From: Acinetobacter terrestris
GTDB taxonomy: Bacteria; Pseudomonadota; Gammaproteobacteria; Pseudomonadales; Moraxellaceae
Assembly (NCBI RefSeq): GCF_004331155.1
Contig: NZ_SJNZ01000030.1
Coordinates: 1-48,403, forward strand
Direction of reading: 5' to 3'
DNA length: 48,403 nt
Part shown: piece by piece, positions 1-8,782 of the stretch
Position numbering within the stretch: position 1 is the stretch's first letter
How the letters are laid out: each line of letters opens with the position of its first letter
The notes under the pieces: generated by a model
Told to the model about the DNA's origin: nothing
What the model saw: the letters and a program-made list of their open reading frames with translations, nothing else
The model's database searches: none
Position numbers and translations under genes: made by a program

Positions 1-228
1 TTTTCCGCTTGTTCTGGTTCATCGACTGCAACCAGATTTTCCATTTCGTCATGACTAAATTCAGTGTCATCAACTGCAATAAGGTTTTCCGTTTGTTCTG
101 GTTCATCGACTGCAACCAGATTTTCCATTTCTGCAATCATGGCCAGAGGATCTGATTCATCTGCTGCAACAAGGTTTTCCATTTGTTCTGGTTCATCTAC
201 TGCAACCAGATTTTCCATTTCGTCATGA
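1..228. repeat. Left copy of the 228-bp terminal redundancy
   Basis: By eye these bases are identical to 48176-48403. The simplest reading is an untrimmed overlap of a circular assembly, since the virD4 frame is kept when one copy is removed. Because the overlap is longer than one 177-bp repeat unit of the same gene, a collapsed or expanded repeat is also possible. Confidence 0.85.
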
Positions 229-2318
229 CTAAATTCGGTGTCATCAATTGCAATAAGGTTTTCCGTTTGTTCTGGTTCATCTACTGCAACTAGGTTTTCT
301 ATTGGATTTTCAGCACTAGCTTCCACCTGGCTAAAGAAGTCATCGACAATATTTTGCGCTTCAGTATCTTCTTCCCATTCAACAGCCCCAAAGAATTGAT
401 CGACCACTTGTAGGCATTCTTCAGGTTGTGGATTTTCTGGATCTTCAAAAACTGTTTTATCTAACTTAAATTCAGGGATAACTAAGCTAGAAATATCTAT
501 CTGTTCAGCCTGTTCTACTGTAGTAATTTCAGTTATACGTTTTTCAATTTTTGCCTTATGCAGCTTTACGTCTAAATCAGGAATAGGAATTGAAAGTTCC
601 AGATCCTCAAAAGCAATTTTTTCTAATTGCTTTTGAGTTGGAAAACCTTTAATTGCTTTCATGCTAGGAGAAACGGACTTTAGGCGATCCACAAAAGCAC
701 TGTCATTAAAATACTTAGCCTTTTCACACATGATAGGTTTTGTATTTTCCATAAAGATAATTTCTTTATCTTGCGACAATTCTTTTAACTCTTGAGGGAG
801 CAGTAAAGCTCGTCTTTGATCTGATTCATTTTCTGAATTAGAGCCACCTTGACCCCATGCCATAGAACGGCTTTGGCCTTTAGATTTTGCTTTGAAAGTG
901 AAATAGCCAAGCATTTCACTATATTCATTGGCATCACGTTGTTCTCTAGGCGGATAAACGATTTGCAAAGCATGGTTAGTCACAAGCCCCCTAGTTTGGG
1001 TTTTATAAACGTCCTCTAGCTGGCCAATAGATTGAATAATTGTTAATAAGCGAATGTTATAACCCGCGATAAACGAGTTAGCATCTGCAATTTTCGCGAC
1101 TTTACCAACAGCCGTTGCTTCATCATTCACGACTAAGCACTGATATTTCAAAGATGAATCTTGTTGTGGCAGTGTTTTTAGATTCACATCAATTAAGAGT
1201 GAATAGAACAAATTGATTAAGTTCTTAGCATCCCCTAAACGGTTTGGTTGAACACCAAAATAGATAGACATTCTTTGTCTGCGTACATCTTCAAGTTTAA
1301 AGTCACTTGATGAAGTTGCAGCGTCTACAATCGGGTTCGCAAAAATCGTTAAAGGTGAGGTAAAAGTAGAAATGATGTTACCGAGCGTATTGTCTGGTGA
1401 ACTTAAAAAGCGGTTTAAAGCATCTAGGCAAGTATCACTAAGCGGTTTATCACTTTGCGCTCTTTCATCAATAATAGATCTAATATGATCCTGAATTGGC
1501 TTACCTTTACCTGAACTCTGTCTTAAAACCTCGCCCATAGTTACAGGCAGATCTTCAGTTTCAAATAGATATAGGGCTAGGCCAAGAAATAAGTTATTAG
1601 CATTGTCATTCCAGAAATCGGTTTTAGCATCACCAGTCACAGGGTAGAAGCTTCGACCAATAGCAAGAATTTCACCTACTCTAAAATTTTCGTCATGACT
1701 AACGGTATCAAATGGATTCCATTTGTGAGATTTTAGATCTTCAGAAAATGGGCTGAATAGATAAACTTTCTGTCCATTCTTAGCACGAAATTTAGAAGTT
1801 AATAGGAAGTTTTCAAGCTTTAAATCCAATACAACTACACTATCCGAATAGTTTAAAAGGTTAGGAATAACAATCGCTACACCTTTACCGCTTCGTGTCG
1901 GAGCAGCCAGAAGTACAAATTGCTGACCGCCAAGCATTAAATATTTATTATGATATTTCCCTACTAAAATTCCCTTATTTCCCATCAATCCAGATTTCTG
2001 AATTTCTTTTGTTGTGGCAAATCTGGCATCACCATGTAACGACTGTTTTTTATTAAACAGACTAGCAATGACTAAAGCAGGGAGAACAAAAGTGATAAAT
2101 AGTGCAGCGATCAAGGCACCTTGCAGCTTTTTCTTTTGTGCAGGTACATTGTGTGCATATAAATCCCAATAATACGCCCACGTTGTCAGATTCACTTCAG
2201 GAAATGGATTGGTCTTATTAGCTAAGTAATAAAGAACACCGGCCAGATATTTAGTAATAAAGAAACCAACGACCGCTAGAAAAATCGCAAGGAGTAGAAT
2301 CAGGATCTTTTTATTCAT
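1..2318 (-). CDS. virD4: VirD4/TraG-type coupling protein, N-terminal and central part (gene continues at 48175-47953 across the origin)
   Basis: ATPase that brings relaxase-bound DNA to the type IV secretion channel at the inner membrane. The start ATG at 2318-2316 overlaps the virB11 stop. Two hydrophobic segments lie in the first 75 residues. A Walker A motif (APTRSGKG) is near residue 140, followed by VVVLDLK near 160 and NDEATAVGKV, the family's second nucleotide-binding block, near 400. The last part is an acidic repeat tail built from MENLVAVDEPEQ-like units. Once the 228-bp terminal overlap is merged, the reading frame continues without a stop to the TAA at 47953, giving about 846 residues. 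TraG-type proteins are usually 600-700 residues, so the tail is an addition. Gene identity is firm; the number of tail repeats is uncertain because the sequence ends lie inside them. Confidence 0.93.
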   Translation of the reverse strand, partial: MNKKILILLLAIFLAVVGFFITKYLAGVLYYLANKTNPFPEVNLTTWAYYWDLYAHNVPAQKKKLQGALIAALFITFVLPALVIASLFNKKQSLHGDARFATTKEIQKSGLMGNKGILVGKYHNKYLMLGGQQFVLLAAPTRSGKGVAIVIPNLLNYSDSVVVLDLKLENFLLTSKFRAKNGQKVYLFSPFSEDLKSHKWNPFDTVSHDENFRVGEILAIGRSFYPVTGDAKTDFWNDNANNLFLGLALYLFETEDLPVTMGEVLRQSSGKGKPIQDHIRSIIDERAQSDKPLSDTCLDALNRFLSSPDNTLGNIISTFTSPLTIFANPIVDAATSSSDFKLEDVRRQRMSIYFGVQPNRLGDAKNLINLFYSLLIDVNLKTLPQQDSSLKYQCLVVNDEATAVGKVAKIADANSFIAGYNIRLLTIIQSIGQLEDVYKTQTRGLVTNHALQIVYPPREQRDANEYSEMLGYFTFKAKSKGQSRSMAWGQGGSNSENESDQRRALLLPQELKELSQDKEIIFMENTKPIMCEKAKYFNDSAFVDRLKSVSPSMKAIKGFPTQKQLEKIAFEDLELSIPIPDLDVKLHKAKIEKRITEITTVEQAEQIDISSLVIPEFKLDKTVFEDPENPQPEECLQVVDQFFGAVEWEEDTEAQNIVDDFFSQVEASAENPIENLVAVDEPEQTENLIAIDDTEFSHDEMENLVAVDEPEQMENLVAADESDPLAMIAEMENLVAVDEPEQTENLIAVDDTEFSHDEMENLVAVDEPEQAE
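41..340 (-). repeat. 177-bp period repeat coding the acidic VirD4 tail
   Basis: A unit starting at 41 begins again at 218, so the period is 177 bp, or 59 codons. Each unit holds about four shorter sub-repeats that read (M/T/A)ENLVAVDEPEQ with variants such as ENLVAADESDP and a FSHDEM spacer. The copies differ by only a few bases, which points to recent expansion. The FSHDEM codons carry the sequence TCGTCATGACTAA, one base from the proposed KorB operator half-site. Confidence 0.85.
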
Positions 2319-3427
2319 GCTCGATCCCCGACAATAATTTCAGCATCACCAAATTGAGCCTTAACTTTAGAAACAGGATCAAATTTAATTTCAGAAATAA
2401 AGCGTTCTTTACCTATTAAATTACTTTCATCATCGTATTTTTTCTTCACTTCAACATGAACAATAATATCAATGGTTAAAGCAACTAATTCCTTTAGTGT
2501 AGTGGCATCGTAGATATTTGCTTGTTCATGTTCTTTGCACATAAAGACATAGCGATCATAAGCCAGTGAACAGCTTTCAGCGTGATAACTTGTAATAGAT
2601 CCACTGTGACCAGTTGTAAGTAATTTCAGAAAGTCAAAAGCTTCTCCACCACGTAATTCAGCAAGTAATACACGGTCTGGCTTCATACGCATATTACTAG
2701 CGATCAGATCAGATGGAGTTACCTTAGCTTTACCTTGACCACCTTTAGAATAAAGTAGGTGAACCTTGTTTTCATGTGGAACAAAAAGTTCACGTACATC
2801 TTCAATAGTGACAAGACGTTCATCTTTAGGAATGTACTGACAAATTGCCTTCATGAAAGTGGTTTTACCAGAACCAGTATCACCAACAACTGCAATATTT
2901 TTCTTACATTGAACAGCGAATTTAAAAAATCCCTCAAGATCTTTGTTTTCTAAAAACTGGACTAGCTTAATATCTTCAGTACGTAATACAGGTTTAAACT
3001 GCTCAAACTCTTTAGATTTCCCATATCTGAAGTGGTCAAAAAAGCCTTGATCTTTATATTCCTGAAATGATCGGTTTGACTCGTCAGGAATACGGATTGT
3101 CATTGATACCGTTCCATTTTCAATGGCTGGCGGTAGAACAATCTGAATACGCTCTCCATCAGGCAATTGAGCAGATAATATAGGGTTTTCTTGGCCAATC
3201 CGTTGATTGGTATAGGTAGCAATAACATTAGCTAAAGCTGTTATTTGCGTCATTTCCAGATTTATAGAATGCTTTTCCCATCCTTTATTAGATTCCGTCC
3301 AAACTTCGTTAGGTGCGTTAATTGCAATTTCAGTCACCCCTTTAGTTTTTAAGAATTTTTCTAATGGAAGTAATAGCTGTCTAACCATTACATCCTTGCT
3401 TAAAACATTATTTTGCGCGGAGTTCAT
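2315..3427 (-). CDS. virB11: VirB11 type IV secretion ATPase
   Basis: Hexameric traffic ATPase on the inner face of the secretion channel that powers pilus assembly and substrate transfer. The Walker A motif GDTGSGKT is at about residues 182-189, followed by a VTIEDV stretch, the RGGEAFDFLK Walker B region and the His-box GHSGSITSYHA, all in family order. I prefer the ATG at 3427, preceded by AGAGGTG, over the upstream start at 3445; this gives 370 residues, a normal length. The gene starts inside the end of virB10 and its stop overlaps the virD4 start, which implies translational coupling. Confidence 0.95.
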   Translation of the reverse strand: MNSAQNNVLSKDVMVRQLLLPLEKFLKTKGVTEIAINAPNEVWTESNKGWEKHSINLEMTQITALANVIATYTNQRIGQENPILSAQLPDGERIQIVLPPAIENGTVSMTIRIPDESNRSFQEYKDQGFFDHFRYGKSKEFEQFKPVLRTEDIKLVQFLENKDLEGFFKFAVQCKKNIAVVGDTGSGKTTFMKAICQYIPKDERLVTIEDVRELFVPHENKVHLLYSKGGQGKAKVTPSDLIASNMRMKPDRVLLAELRGGEAFDFLKLLTTGHSGSITSYHAESCSLAYDRYVFMCKEHEQANIYDATTLKELVALTIDIIVHVEVKKKYDDESNLIGKERFISEIKFDPVSKVKAQFGDAEIIVGDRA

Positions 3428-4832
3428 ACACACCTCTGAAATCAATATCTTTGGCCACGTAAATTGAAGCTACATCACCCTGATTTTTATAAATTGTTGG
3501 CTTGATATTGATTGTTTCATTCAACACTGTTTCAGCCATTGATTTACCCATGTCTGAAGTGTTTTGAAGCATATAAGGAGTGCTATTGTTCCCGCCTGTT
3601 TCTTTAGAAATACCGTAAGCAATAGCGTCTTGAACTAAAGAAAGCATAAACGCTGCACCGATACGTGCCCCCCAACGGTTATCTACTCGACCACTTAAAC
3701 CACCTGTTCCTAAATGGTCTGCTGCGGGAGAATCAATATCGACAATAACACCATGCGGAGTTTTTAAGCGTGACCAGATGATACCTAAACGTCTTTGCCC
3801 TTGTGCTGCAATACTTTTATATTCTCCAATGACTTCAGATCCCGCTTCAGCAAGGACTACACGACCATTATCAGAATAAACAGGTTGTGGAAGGACACAT
3901 GAAGCCATACCGCCAATTTCTGAAACGACTTTAACTGACAGGTTGCAACGGATTACACGACCTTTAGCAATTAAGTAATTTCGATCCCCAATAAACCTAG
4001 CCTGGACTTTATTAGAGGAATGATTGGCCATGTTAGTTGTAGCTTGTTGTGGCTGATGCTGCTGCATAGGTTCATCATCATCATGCGCTAAAGACATCAA
4101 ACCAGATCCAGAGAAATTACCAGAACGGCTATTACTATTCTGATCCTGTTCAAACTGTTTCATCATGCCTGTTACTTGGTTATAAGCTGCTTGATGATTC
4201 ATGCTTGACGGCTGGCCAACCGCCCCGCCTTGTTGTGAGGGATTGATAAAAATCCCGCCACCGTAACGGCTTCCATTGTTTAAAGGTACATATTGAGCTT
4301 GTTGTTGTGGCTGTGGCTGAATTAATACAGGCTGTTGATTTGCTGCTTGTTGTTCAACTACTGGCGCAGCTTCAGGCTGTCTTAAAATCTGCTGACCATT
4401 TTGGCATTGAAAAACCAACATGCCGTTATAAGTTAAAGCATTGCCGTTATTGTCTGTTAGCTGTCTAGGAATACTTTGATCCTGACAGGCATCTAGGCTT
4501 TGAAATTGAGCATTTTGACCTGCATCCATTGGCACAGGATCAGTATTAGTAAAATCCCGTCTTTTAGCTGAAGCATCTAGGCTTGGATCTATCTGATTTT
4601 CTTTTAATTGGGCTGCTTCTTCAGCATCACTACTATCTGAAAAGAAGTTATAGGCAAAGACCGCTATAACAGTAAAAAGTACCGCCATAACTGCAATAAA
4701 CGCTATTTTTTTACCTTTTCCATCTTCCTGATCCCCACGTTCATTGACAGACACAATGCCATTTTCTGATTCGTTGAATTCTTCATCAGGAGCTTGTTGA
4801 TCATCTAATGGTTTTTGATCATTAATATTCAT
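3408..4832 (-). CDS. virB10: VirB10/TrbI-type channel protein
   Basis: Energy-sensing scaffold that spans from the inner to the outer membrane in the type IV secretion core complex. The cytoplasmic N-terminus is acidic and is followed by one membrane segment at about residues 42-65 (IAFIAVMAVLFTVIAVFAY). Next comes a long Gln/Asn/Pro-rich periplasmic linker at about 150-270, and then the conserved C-terminal TrbI barrel at about 290-465, with VIGEYKS, RLGIIWSRLKTPHGV and GGLSGRVDNRWG. The start ATG shares one base with the virB9 stop (TAATG). The linker is unusually rich in glutamine. Confidence 0.94.
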   Translation of the reverse strand: MNINDQKPLDDQQAPDEEFNESENGIVSVNERGDQEDGKGKKIAFIAVMAVLFTVIAVFAYNFFSDSSDAEEAAQLKENQIDPSLDASAKRRDFTNTDPVPMDAGQNAQFQSLDACQDQSIPRQLTDNNGNALTYNGMLVFQCQNGQQILRQPEAAPVVEQQAANQQPVLIQPQPQQQAQYVPLNNGSRYGGGIFINPSQQGGAVGQPSSMNHQAAYNQVTGMMKQFEQDQNSNSRSGNFSGSGLMSLAHDDDEPMQQHQPQQATTNMANHSSNKVQARFIGDRNYLIAKGRVIRCNLSVKVVSEIGGMASCVLPQPVYSDNGRVVLAEAGSEVIGEYKSIAAQGQRRLGIIWSRLKTPHGVIVDIDSPAADHLGTGGLSGRVDNRWGARIGAAFMLSLVQDAIAYGISKETGGNNSTPYMLQNTSDMGKSMAETVLNETINIKPTIYKNQGDVASIYVAKDIDFRGVYELRAK

Positions 4833-5725
4833 TAGTTCATATCCCCAGTAATGACACGTTTAACACCCTCTACAGTAGTGCCATCTTGAGGAGCAACACC
4901 GACAGGATCATAAGATTCATTGAAAATGCTCACTACGCCTTTTCCTTGACGTAAAACAAATTTTTTAGCTAGAGCTTCAACAATCAAAAGTTTTGGATCT
5001 TCTTTACTGATAAGGAAATTAACTTTTTCTTCCCCTTCCGTACCTTCAATAAATACGACTGGAATATCGGTATTTCCTTTAAATCGCATATAGGTAAAAC
5101 GACCGTCATCAAATAGCATTTCTGGAACAAAATGCTTCCCTTTACTGTTTGCAGCTTGACGATAATTCCAATTTTTAGGGATAGGTGCAGCATTGGCTAA
5201 ACGATGCTGTAAAACCAAAAATTCAGTAAGTTGGCTTTCTTCTTTTAATTGTGCTGCATAAGCGTTATAGCGTTGAGCTTCTTCCTGTTTACGTTTTTCT
5301 TCTTCTTCTTGTGGGTATTTAAAGACAACACGATACATCGGTTTTTCTTTGGCATTATTTAGAACTTGAAAATCAAAACTATAATCACGCTTATTAGTGC
5401 GTAACTCTAAGTTATTCCGAGTAGCCTTATCCTTTGGCTTCACCCATACTAAATTTGATCCAGTATCCGCAAAAATACACCAATTGGTGTCATCCTTTTC
5501 ACAGTCTGAAGGGTATCCAGTAGCAGCACCACGCTCTAAAATTCTTTCACCTTCACCTAATACAATGCGGGTTACAGTGCCTTTTTTGACAGTAATTCGA
5601 TAAACATCATTAGGAACGTAATTGATTGTTCTAATACGTGAATCGGTAGGCATAGCTTTAGGCGTAATTGCTGCATAAGAGATCCCATGCACAGCCAAAC
5701 CCAAAGCAAGAATTAATTTTTTCAT
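4832..5725 (-). CDS. virB9: VirB9/CagX-type outer membrane core protein
   Basis: Component of the outer-membrane ring of the secretion core, normally paired with a VirB7 lipoprotein and VirB10. It begins with a signal peptide (MKKLILALGLAVHGISYA). The N-terminal TrbG-like domain contains IRTINYVPNDVYRI and the motif DTGSNLVWVKPKD. A charged helix with a run of glutamates lies at about 138-155, and the C-terminal lobe includes NWNYRQAANSKGKHFVPEMLFDDGRFTYMRF-like family motifs. At 297 residues the length is normal. It sits 11 bp after virB8 and is coupled to virB10. Confidence 0.94.
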   Translation of the reverse strand: MKKLILALGLAVHGISYAAITPKAMPTDSRIRTINYVPNDVYRITVKKGTVTRIVLGEGERILERGAATGYPSDCEKDDTNWCIFADTGSNLVWVKPKDKATRNNLELRTNKRDYSFDFQVLNNAKEKPMYRVVFKYPQEEEEKRKQEEAQRYNAYAAQLKEESQLTEFLVLQHRLANAAPIPKNWNYRQAANSKGKHFVPEMLFDDGRFTYMRFKGNTDIPVVFIEGTEGEEKVNFLISKEDPKLLIVEALAKKFVLRQGKGVVSIFNESYDPVGVAPQDGTTVEGVKRVITGDMN

Positions 5726-5736
5726 GTAATGATCCT

Positions 5737-6552
5737 TTACATTCCTTGTTGAGCTTGTGGCTGAACAGCAGCCCCGCCTTGTTGAATCGGAACATAGACT
5801 TGCTGACTAGGTTCAACAACCGCAGCTTGCGCTACAGGTCTGTTAGGAGATAATTCAGGATCGACACGATAGCCCACGACCTTAAAGCCGAATGGATTTT
5901 TAATTAGATCTTTTTCTACCAGTTTATTTAGATTGTTCGGAGCATATTCATATCGAATACTTGCAATATAATATTGTGGCTGTTCATCACGATTAGCTTC
6001 GACTGAATGCAAAGTCTTAGTGAAGCGGACACTAGCGGTAAAACCTGTTTCATCCTGATTAGTCTGGACAGAAATCACATCAACTTTTAATTCATATTTT
6101 TTGCCGTACTTTTTATCTCTTGCGCTATCACCTTCATAGAGTGAAGCAAAGTCATTACCGACCTGATTACTGCTCATAGTCATGACTAAATCATAATCTG
6201 GCTGTAATAACGGATAGAAATAACTCTCACGGGCAGTTACATAGCGAGTAATGTTATTTTTATCAATTAATTCTTGTTTGCCTTTTACTTGCTGATCATC
6301 AACAACGCCCACGTATTCAACATTTCCTTGAGCTTTATCTACTGTGAAAACAACAGGTACAGTCTGGCGCATTGGAGCTAATGTCACTAATCCAATGGCT
6401 TCTAAGACGGCCACGCCCACCGCTACTTTTGCAATAGTCCAAGCTTTACGTTCTGACTTAGCCCGCATCGCAATAAGATCTGCTTCCCAATCCATAGCTT
6501 TTTCATAGCTTTTAGCTTCTTCAGCAGCAGATACTTTTTTAAGTTTGTTCAT
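5737..6552 (-). CDS. virB8: VirB8-type inner membrane assembly protein
   Basis: Assembly factor of the type IV secretion inner-membrane complex. A cytoplasmic N-terminus is followed by one membrane segment at about residues 38-60. A periplasmic domain contains the typical TARESYFYPLLQ pattern and a later QPQYYIASIRYEY strand. A Pro/Gln-rich tail ends the protein. At 271 residues it is slightly longer than usual because of that tail. It opens a second transcription block, since a terminator lies between it and virB5, and it probably has its own promoter in the AT-rich 6553-6670 stretch. Confidence 0.93.
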   Translation of the reverse strand: MNKLKKVSAAEEAKSYEKAMDWEADLIAMRAKSERKAWTIAKVAVGVAVLEAIGLVTLAPMRQTVPVVFTVDKAQGNVEYVGVVDDQQVKGKQELIDKNNITRYVTARESYFYPLLQPDYDLVMTMSSNQVGNDFASLYEGDSARDKKYGKKYELKVDVISVQTNQDETGFTASVRFTKTLHSVEANRDEQPQYYIASIRYEYAPNNLNKLVEKDLIKNPFGFKVVGYRVDPELSPNRPVAQAAVVEPSQQVYVPIQQGGAAVQPQAQQGM

Positions 6553-6615
6553 GATAGACCCGATAGCCCCTATTAGAGTTATTTCTCTAAGTATGCCAAA
6601 AAATATTAAAATCGT

Positions 6616-6640
6616 AAACCAAAATAATATATTTTGGTTT
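6616..6640. promoter_or_regulatory. Palindrome upstream of virB8
   Basis: Perfect inverted repeat with 11-bp arms (AAACCAAAATA and TATTTTGGTTT) around ATA. It lies about 65 bp before the virB8 start in a region that must hold the promoter of the second virB block. The imperfect palindrome CCAAAATATACCATATTGG at 15190-15208, ahead of the first block, has the same CCAAAATA/ATATTGG-like arms. A shared regulator of both blocks is possible but unproven. Confidence 0.5.
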
Positions 6641-6675
6641 TATATATTCAATATTTTATGAAAAGTTGCAAAAAA

Positions 6676-6706
6676 AATACCCATTTCAAAAGAAATGGGC
6701 TTTTTT
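6676..6706 (-). terminator. Terminator after virB5
   Basis: The stem CCCATTTC/GAAATGGG with an AAAA loop is flanked by A and T runs, so it could stop transcription in both directions. It separates virB5 from virB8 and divides the transfer region into two transcription units. Confidence 0.8.
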
Positions 6707-6714
6707 TTAAAAGT

Positions 6715-7416
6715 TTAGTTACCAGAGTAGCCGTCAAGAATGTTGCCTTTTTGGGCAGCACGTTTTAATCGGCCTTCAATTTCAAGCTGTTGTGCTGCAT
6801 CTTTTTGAGCTTGCGCTTGCGCCTGCATCAAAGCAATTCGGTTTGCATCATTAGCAACTTGTGACTGTTCTGCTTGAATCCTAGCCTGTAACTCAGCGAT
6901 AGCTTTAGCATCAGTAGTGTTATTGATCTGTTTACGCAGATTATCAATCTGCTCAGTACGCAGATCCGCAACGCCTAACGCTTGCTGATTTAAAGCCTGT
7001 GTTTGTGCATTGTTATTTAATGCAGCTTGACAGGCTTTATAGTTCTGGCCAGTTCTAGAAGCACAGTCATAAACCATTGTGGCATCACGAATGTTTCTAG
7101 CTGCTGAAGTCATACCATTGACACCGCCTTGTTGGATGCCTTTATAAATGTCAGCAACGTCACTTGGAATCACGTCTTTAAGATATGGATTATTGACAGC
7201 GTCACCGAAACCACGAATACCAGTAATGGAATCGTATTGCTGTTTTGCCTGTTGGATCTGGTTCACCATCTGATTGTATTGCTCACCCCAAGCCACCATA
7301 TTTTGAACAGCTTGAACAAGGTTAGCACCGTCAATGACAGGAATACCTGTAGCATTGGCTTGACCACTAATAAACAAAGATGAACCTAAACCCAAAGCTA
7401 ACAATTGTTTTTTCAT
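6715..7416 (-). CDS. virB5: VirB5-type minor pilin / adhesin
   Basis: Predicted pilus-tip component of the secretion system. It begins with a signal peptide (MKKQLLALGLGSSLFISGQANA) and the family pattern ATGIPVIDGANLVQAVQNMVAWGEQ. A long helical domain rich in Gln and Ala follows at about 120-215. The protein ends with RAAQKGNILDGYSGN; nearly the same ending occurs twice in the lipoprotein encoded at 8477-8776. The order virB6-virB5-virB8 departs from the classic virB4-virB5-virB6 order, but the small size (233 residues) and the sequence fit VirB5. Confidence 0.88.
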   Translation of the reverse strand: MKKQLLALGLGSSLFISGQANATGIPVIDGANLVQAVQNMVAWGEQYNQMVNQIQQAKQQYDSITGIRGFGDAVNNPYLKDVIPSDVADIYKGIQQGGVNGMTSAARNIRDATMVYDCASRTGQNYKACQAALNNNAQTQALNQQALGVADLRTEQIDNLRKQINNTTDAKAIAELQARIQAEQSQVANDANRIALMQAQAQAQKDAAQQLEIEGRLKRAAQKGNILDGYSGN

Positions 7417-7427
7417 TAGAAAAATTC

Positions 7428-8453
7428 CTATTTGTTTCTTTTGAGGTTAGAGAGAGTATGTCGTTGATATAACGGCTTAGATCCTCCTGTATTCGAGCTA
7501 TTGGAATTATTAGAGCTGCTAGAATTCCCTTGAACACTTCCCCCAGTAGTAGGAGTAGCTGAAGCACTATCAGATTTTGAATTATTACCACCACGACCTT
7601 TAGTAATTGCTTGTGCTACAGCACGACCGACACCTTGAACACCCGCCCCACCTGTTATGGCTGAAGCCATCGTTGGAATGTTCCACATGATCACTACAAT
7701 AGTTCCCGCAACAATACAGAGGGAAACTACAGAAGTAAGAATGTCACCCGCATCAAAGTTATTAGCGATTTGCGTACACATGCCTGAAACGAAAGCAAAG
7801 AGCATACTGATAATTGCTGTGATAAAGCCTATGGTGAAAACATAGCTCAATGTTTGAGAAAGCCAACTTTCAAAATATTTTTGTGTAGCAGGGAACATTG
7901 CACACAGAATGAATATGGGACCAACGCCTAAACAAAGTTGCAGACTGATTTTTGCCAGTAAATATAGGCCAGTACCAATGAAGAACAATAGGAATTGAGC
8001 GACAGAAACAACAGCAGCAGATAAATACAAGCCAATATCAGGGAAAACGCCAGAAGCTGATTCAGCTTCTTCACCTAATTTTTGGATTAAATCACCCCAC
8101 GGAACGCTCACTTGATCCAGTAAAGCACCTAACGAAGATTCACCACCTGGACTAACAATCTGAATTAAACCTATGGCTAGTCCGTTAATAGCTTCAACAA
8201 CAAAGGATTGATAGACTCCCGCACTTAAAGCAATTCCACCAACAAAAGCGATCTTAAAAAACTTCCATAAAGCGGTATAAATAGAATCTTCTTGTGCGCC
8301 AGTCGCAATATTGTAGCCAATAATCAGGATATAAATTGTTGCAGCAGTCAAAGCTATAGGAACAATTGCAGAAGCGATATTACTACTAACACCTGTCACG
8401 TAACTTGCTAATAGAGAATCAATTTTTGTTTCTAATGTAGTAATAATTGCCAT
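7428..8453 (-). CDS. virB6: VirB6/TrbL-type polytopic membrane protein
   Basis: Integral inner-membrane part of the DNA translocation channel. At least six hydrophobic segments are visible: about residues 22-46, 62-84, 140-166, 168-190, 200-225 and 238-260. The family-like TALWKFFKIAFVGGIALSAG motif follows the first of these. The C-terminal 75 residues are hydrophilic and rich in Ser, Asn and Gly. It lies 11 bp before virB5 in transcription order. The 341-residue length is typical. Confidence 0.92.
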   Translation of the reverse strand: MAIITTLETKIDSLLASYVTGVSSNIASAIVPIALTAATIYILIIGYNIATGAQEDSIYTALWKFFKIAFVGGIALSAGVYQSFVVEAINGLAIGLIQIVSPGGESSLGALLDQVSVPWGDLIQKLGEEAESASGVFPDIGLYLSAAVVSVAQFLLFFIGTGLYLLAKISLQLCLGVGPIFILCAMFPATQKYFESWLSQTLSYVFTIGFITAIISMLFAFVSGMCTQIANNFDAGDILTSVVSLCIVAGTIVVIMWNIPTMASAITGGAGVQGVGRAVAQAITKGRGGNNSKSDSASATPTTGGSVQGNSSSSNNSNSSNTGGSKPLYQRHTLSNLKRNK

Positions 8454-8476
8454 TGCAATCCCCTATGAATCCTTAA

Positions 8477-8776
8477 TTATTTTGAATCTGGGTTATATCC
8501 ATCGAGGATATTTCCCGATCCTTTTTTGGTTTCTGCTTTTACTGGTTTTTGAGGTGCAGAAGGATCATATTCATCAAGAATATTGCCCTTTTGGGATGCT
8601 CTAGCCTTGCGCTGCTTCAGTTCTTCTTGCTGTTCAGCAGTTAAGTCTTGAGGTTTTAATTGTTGTGCAGCCTTCACTTCTTCTTTTAACTGCTTAACCT
8701 GTTCCTTATCATCAGAACATGCAGTTGTTAAAGTAGAAATAACCAACAAACTAGATAGTGCTAAAAACTTAGTCAT
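8477..8776 (-). CDS. Small lipoprotein of the secretion operon (VirB7- or exclusion-like)
   Basis: A 99-residue protein with a lipoprotein signal ending in STLTTAC, so the mature protein should start at Cys20. It is charged and helical, then carries the motif GNILD twice: QKGNILDEY near residue 63 and SGNILDGYNPDSK at the very end. VirB5 ends with the same motif. Position between virB4 and virB6 fits either a VirB7-type lipoprotein that partners VirB9 or an Eex-type entry-exclusion lipoprotein; I cannot decide between them. A perfect TTAGTCATGACTAA palindrome covers its start codon. Confidence 0.8.
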   Translation of the reverse strand: MTKFLALSSLLVISTLTTACSDDKEQVKQLKEEVKAAQQLKPQDLTAEQQEELKQRKARASQKGNILDEYDPSAPQKPVKAETKKGSGNILDGYNPDSK

Positions 8777-8782
8777 GACTAA
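8769..8782. promoter_or_regulatory. Proposed KorB operator at the virB4/lipoprotein junction
   Basis: Perfect TTAGTCATGACTAA palindrome, extended by C and G to 16 bp. It contains the ATG of the lipoprotein gene and reaches into the virB4 stop, so it lies inside the operon and not at a visible promoter. Confidence 0.6.

Noticed and set aside
1..340. Possible CRISPR-like or terminal repeat of a linear element
   Set aside because: The repeats are coding, in frame within virD4, and continue through the circular junction.
8769..8782. TTAGTCATGACTAA as a Xer or dif site
   Set aside because: It lacks the XerC and XerD arms and the 6-bp spacer; it is a plain palindrome repeated near promoters.
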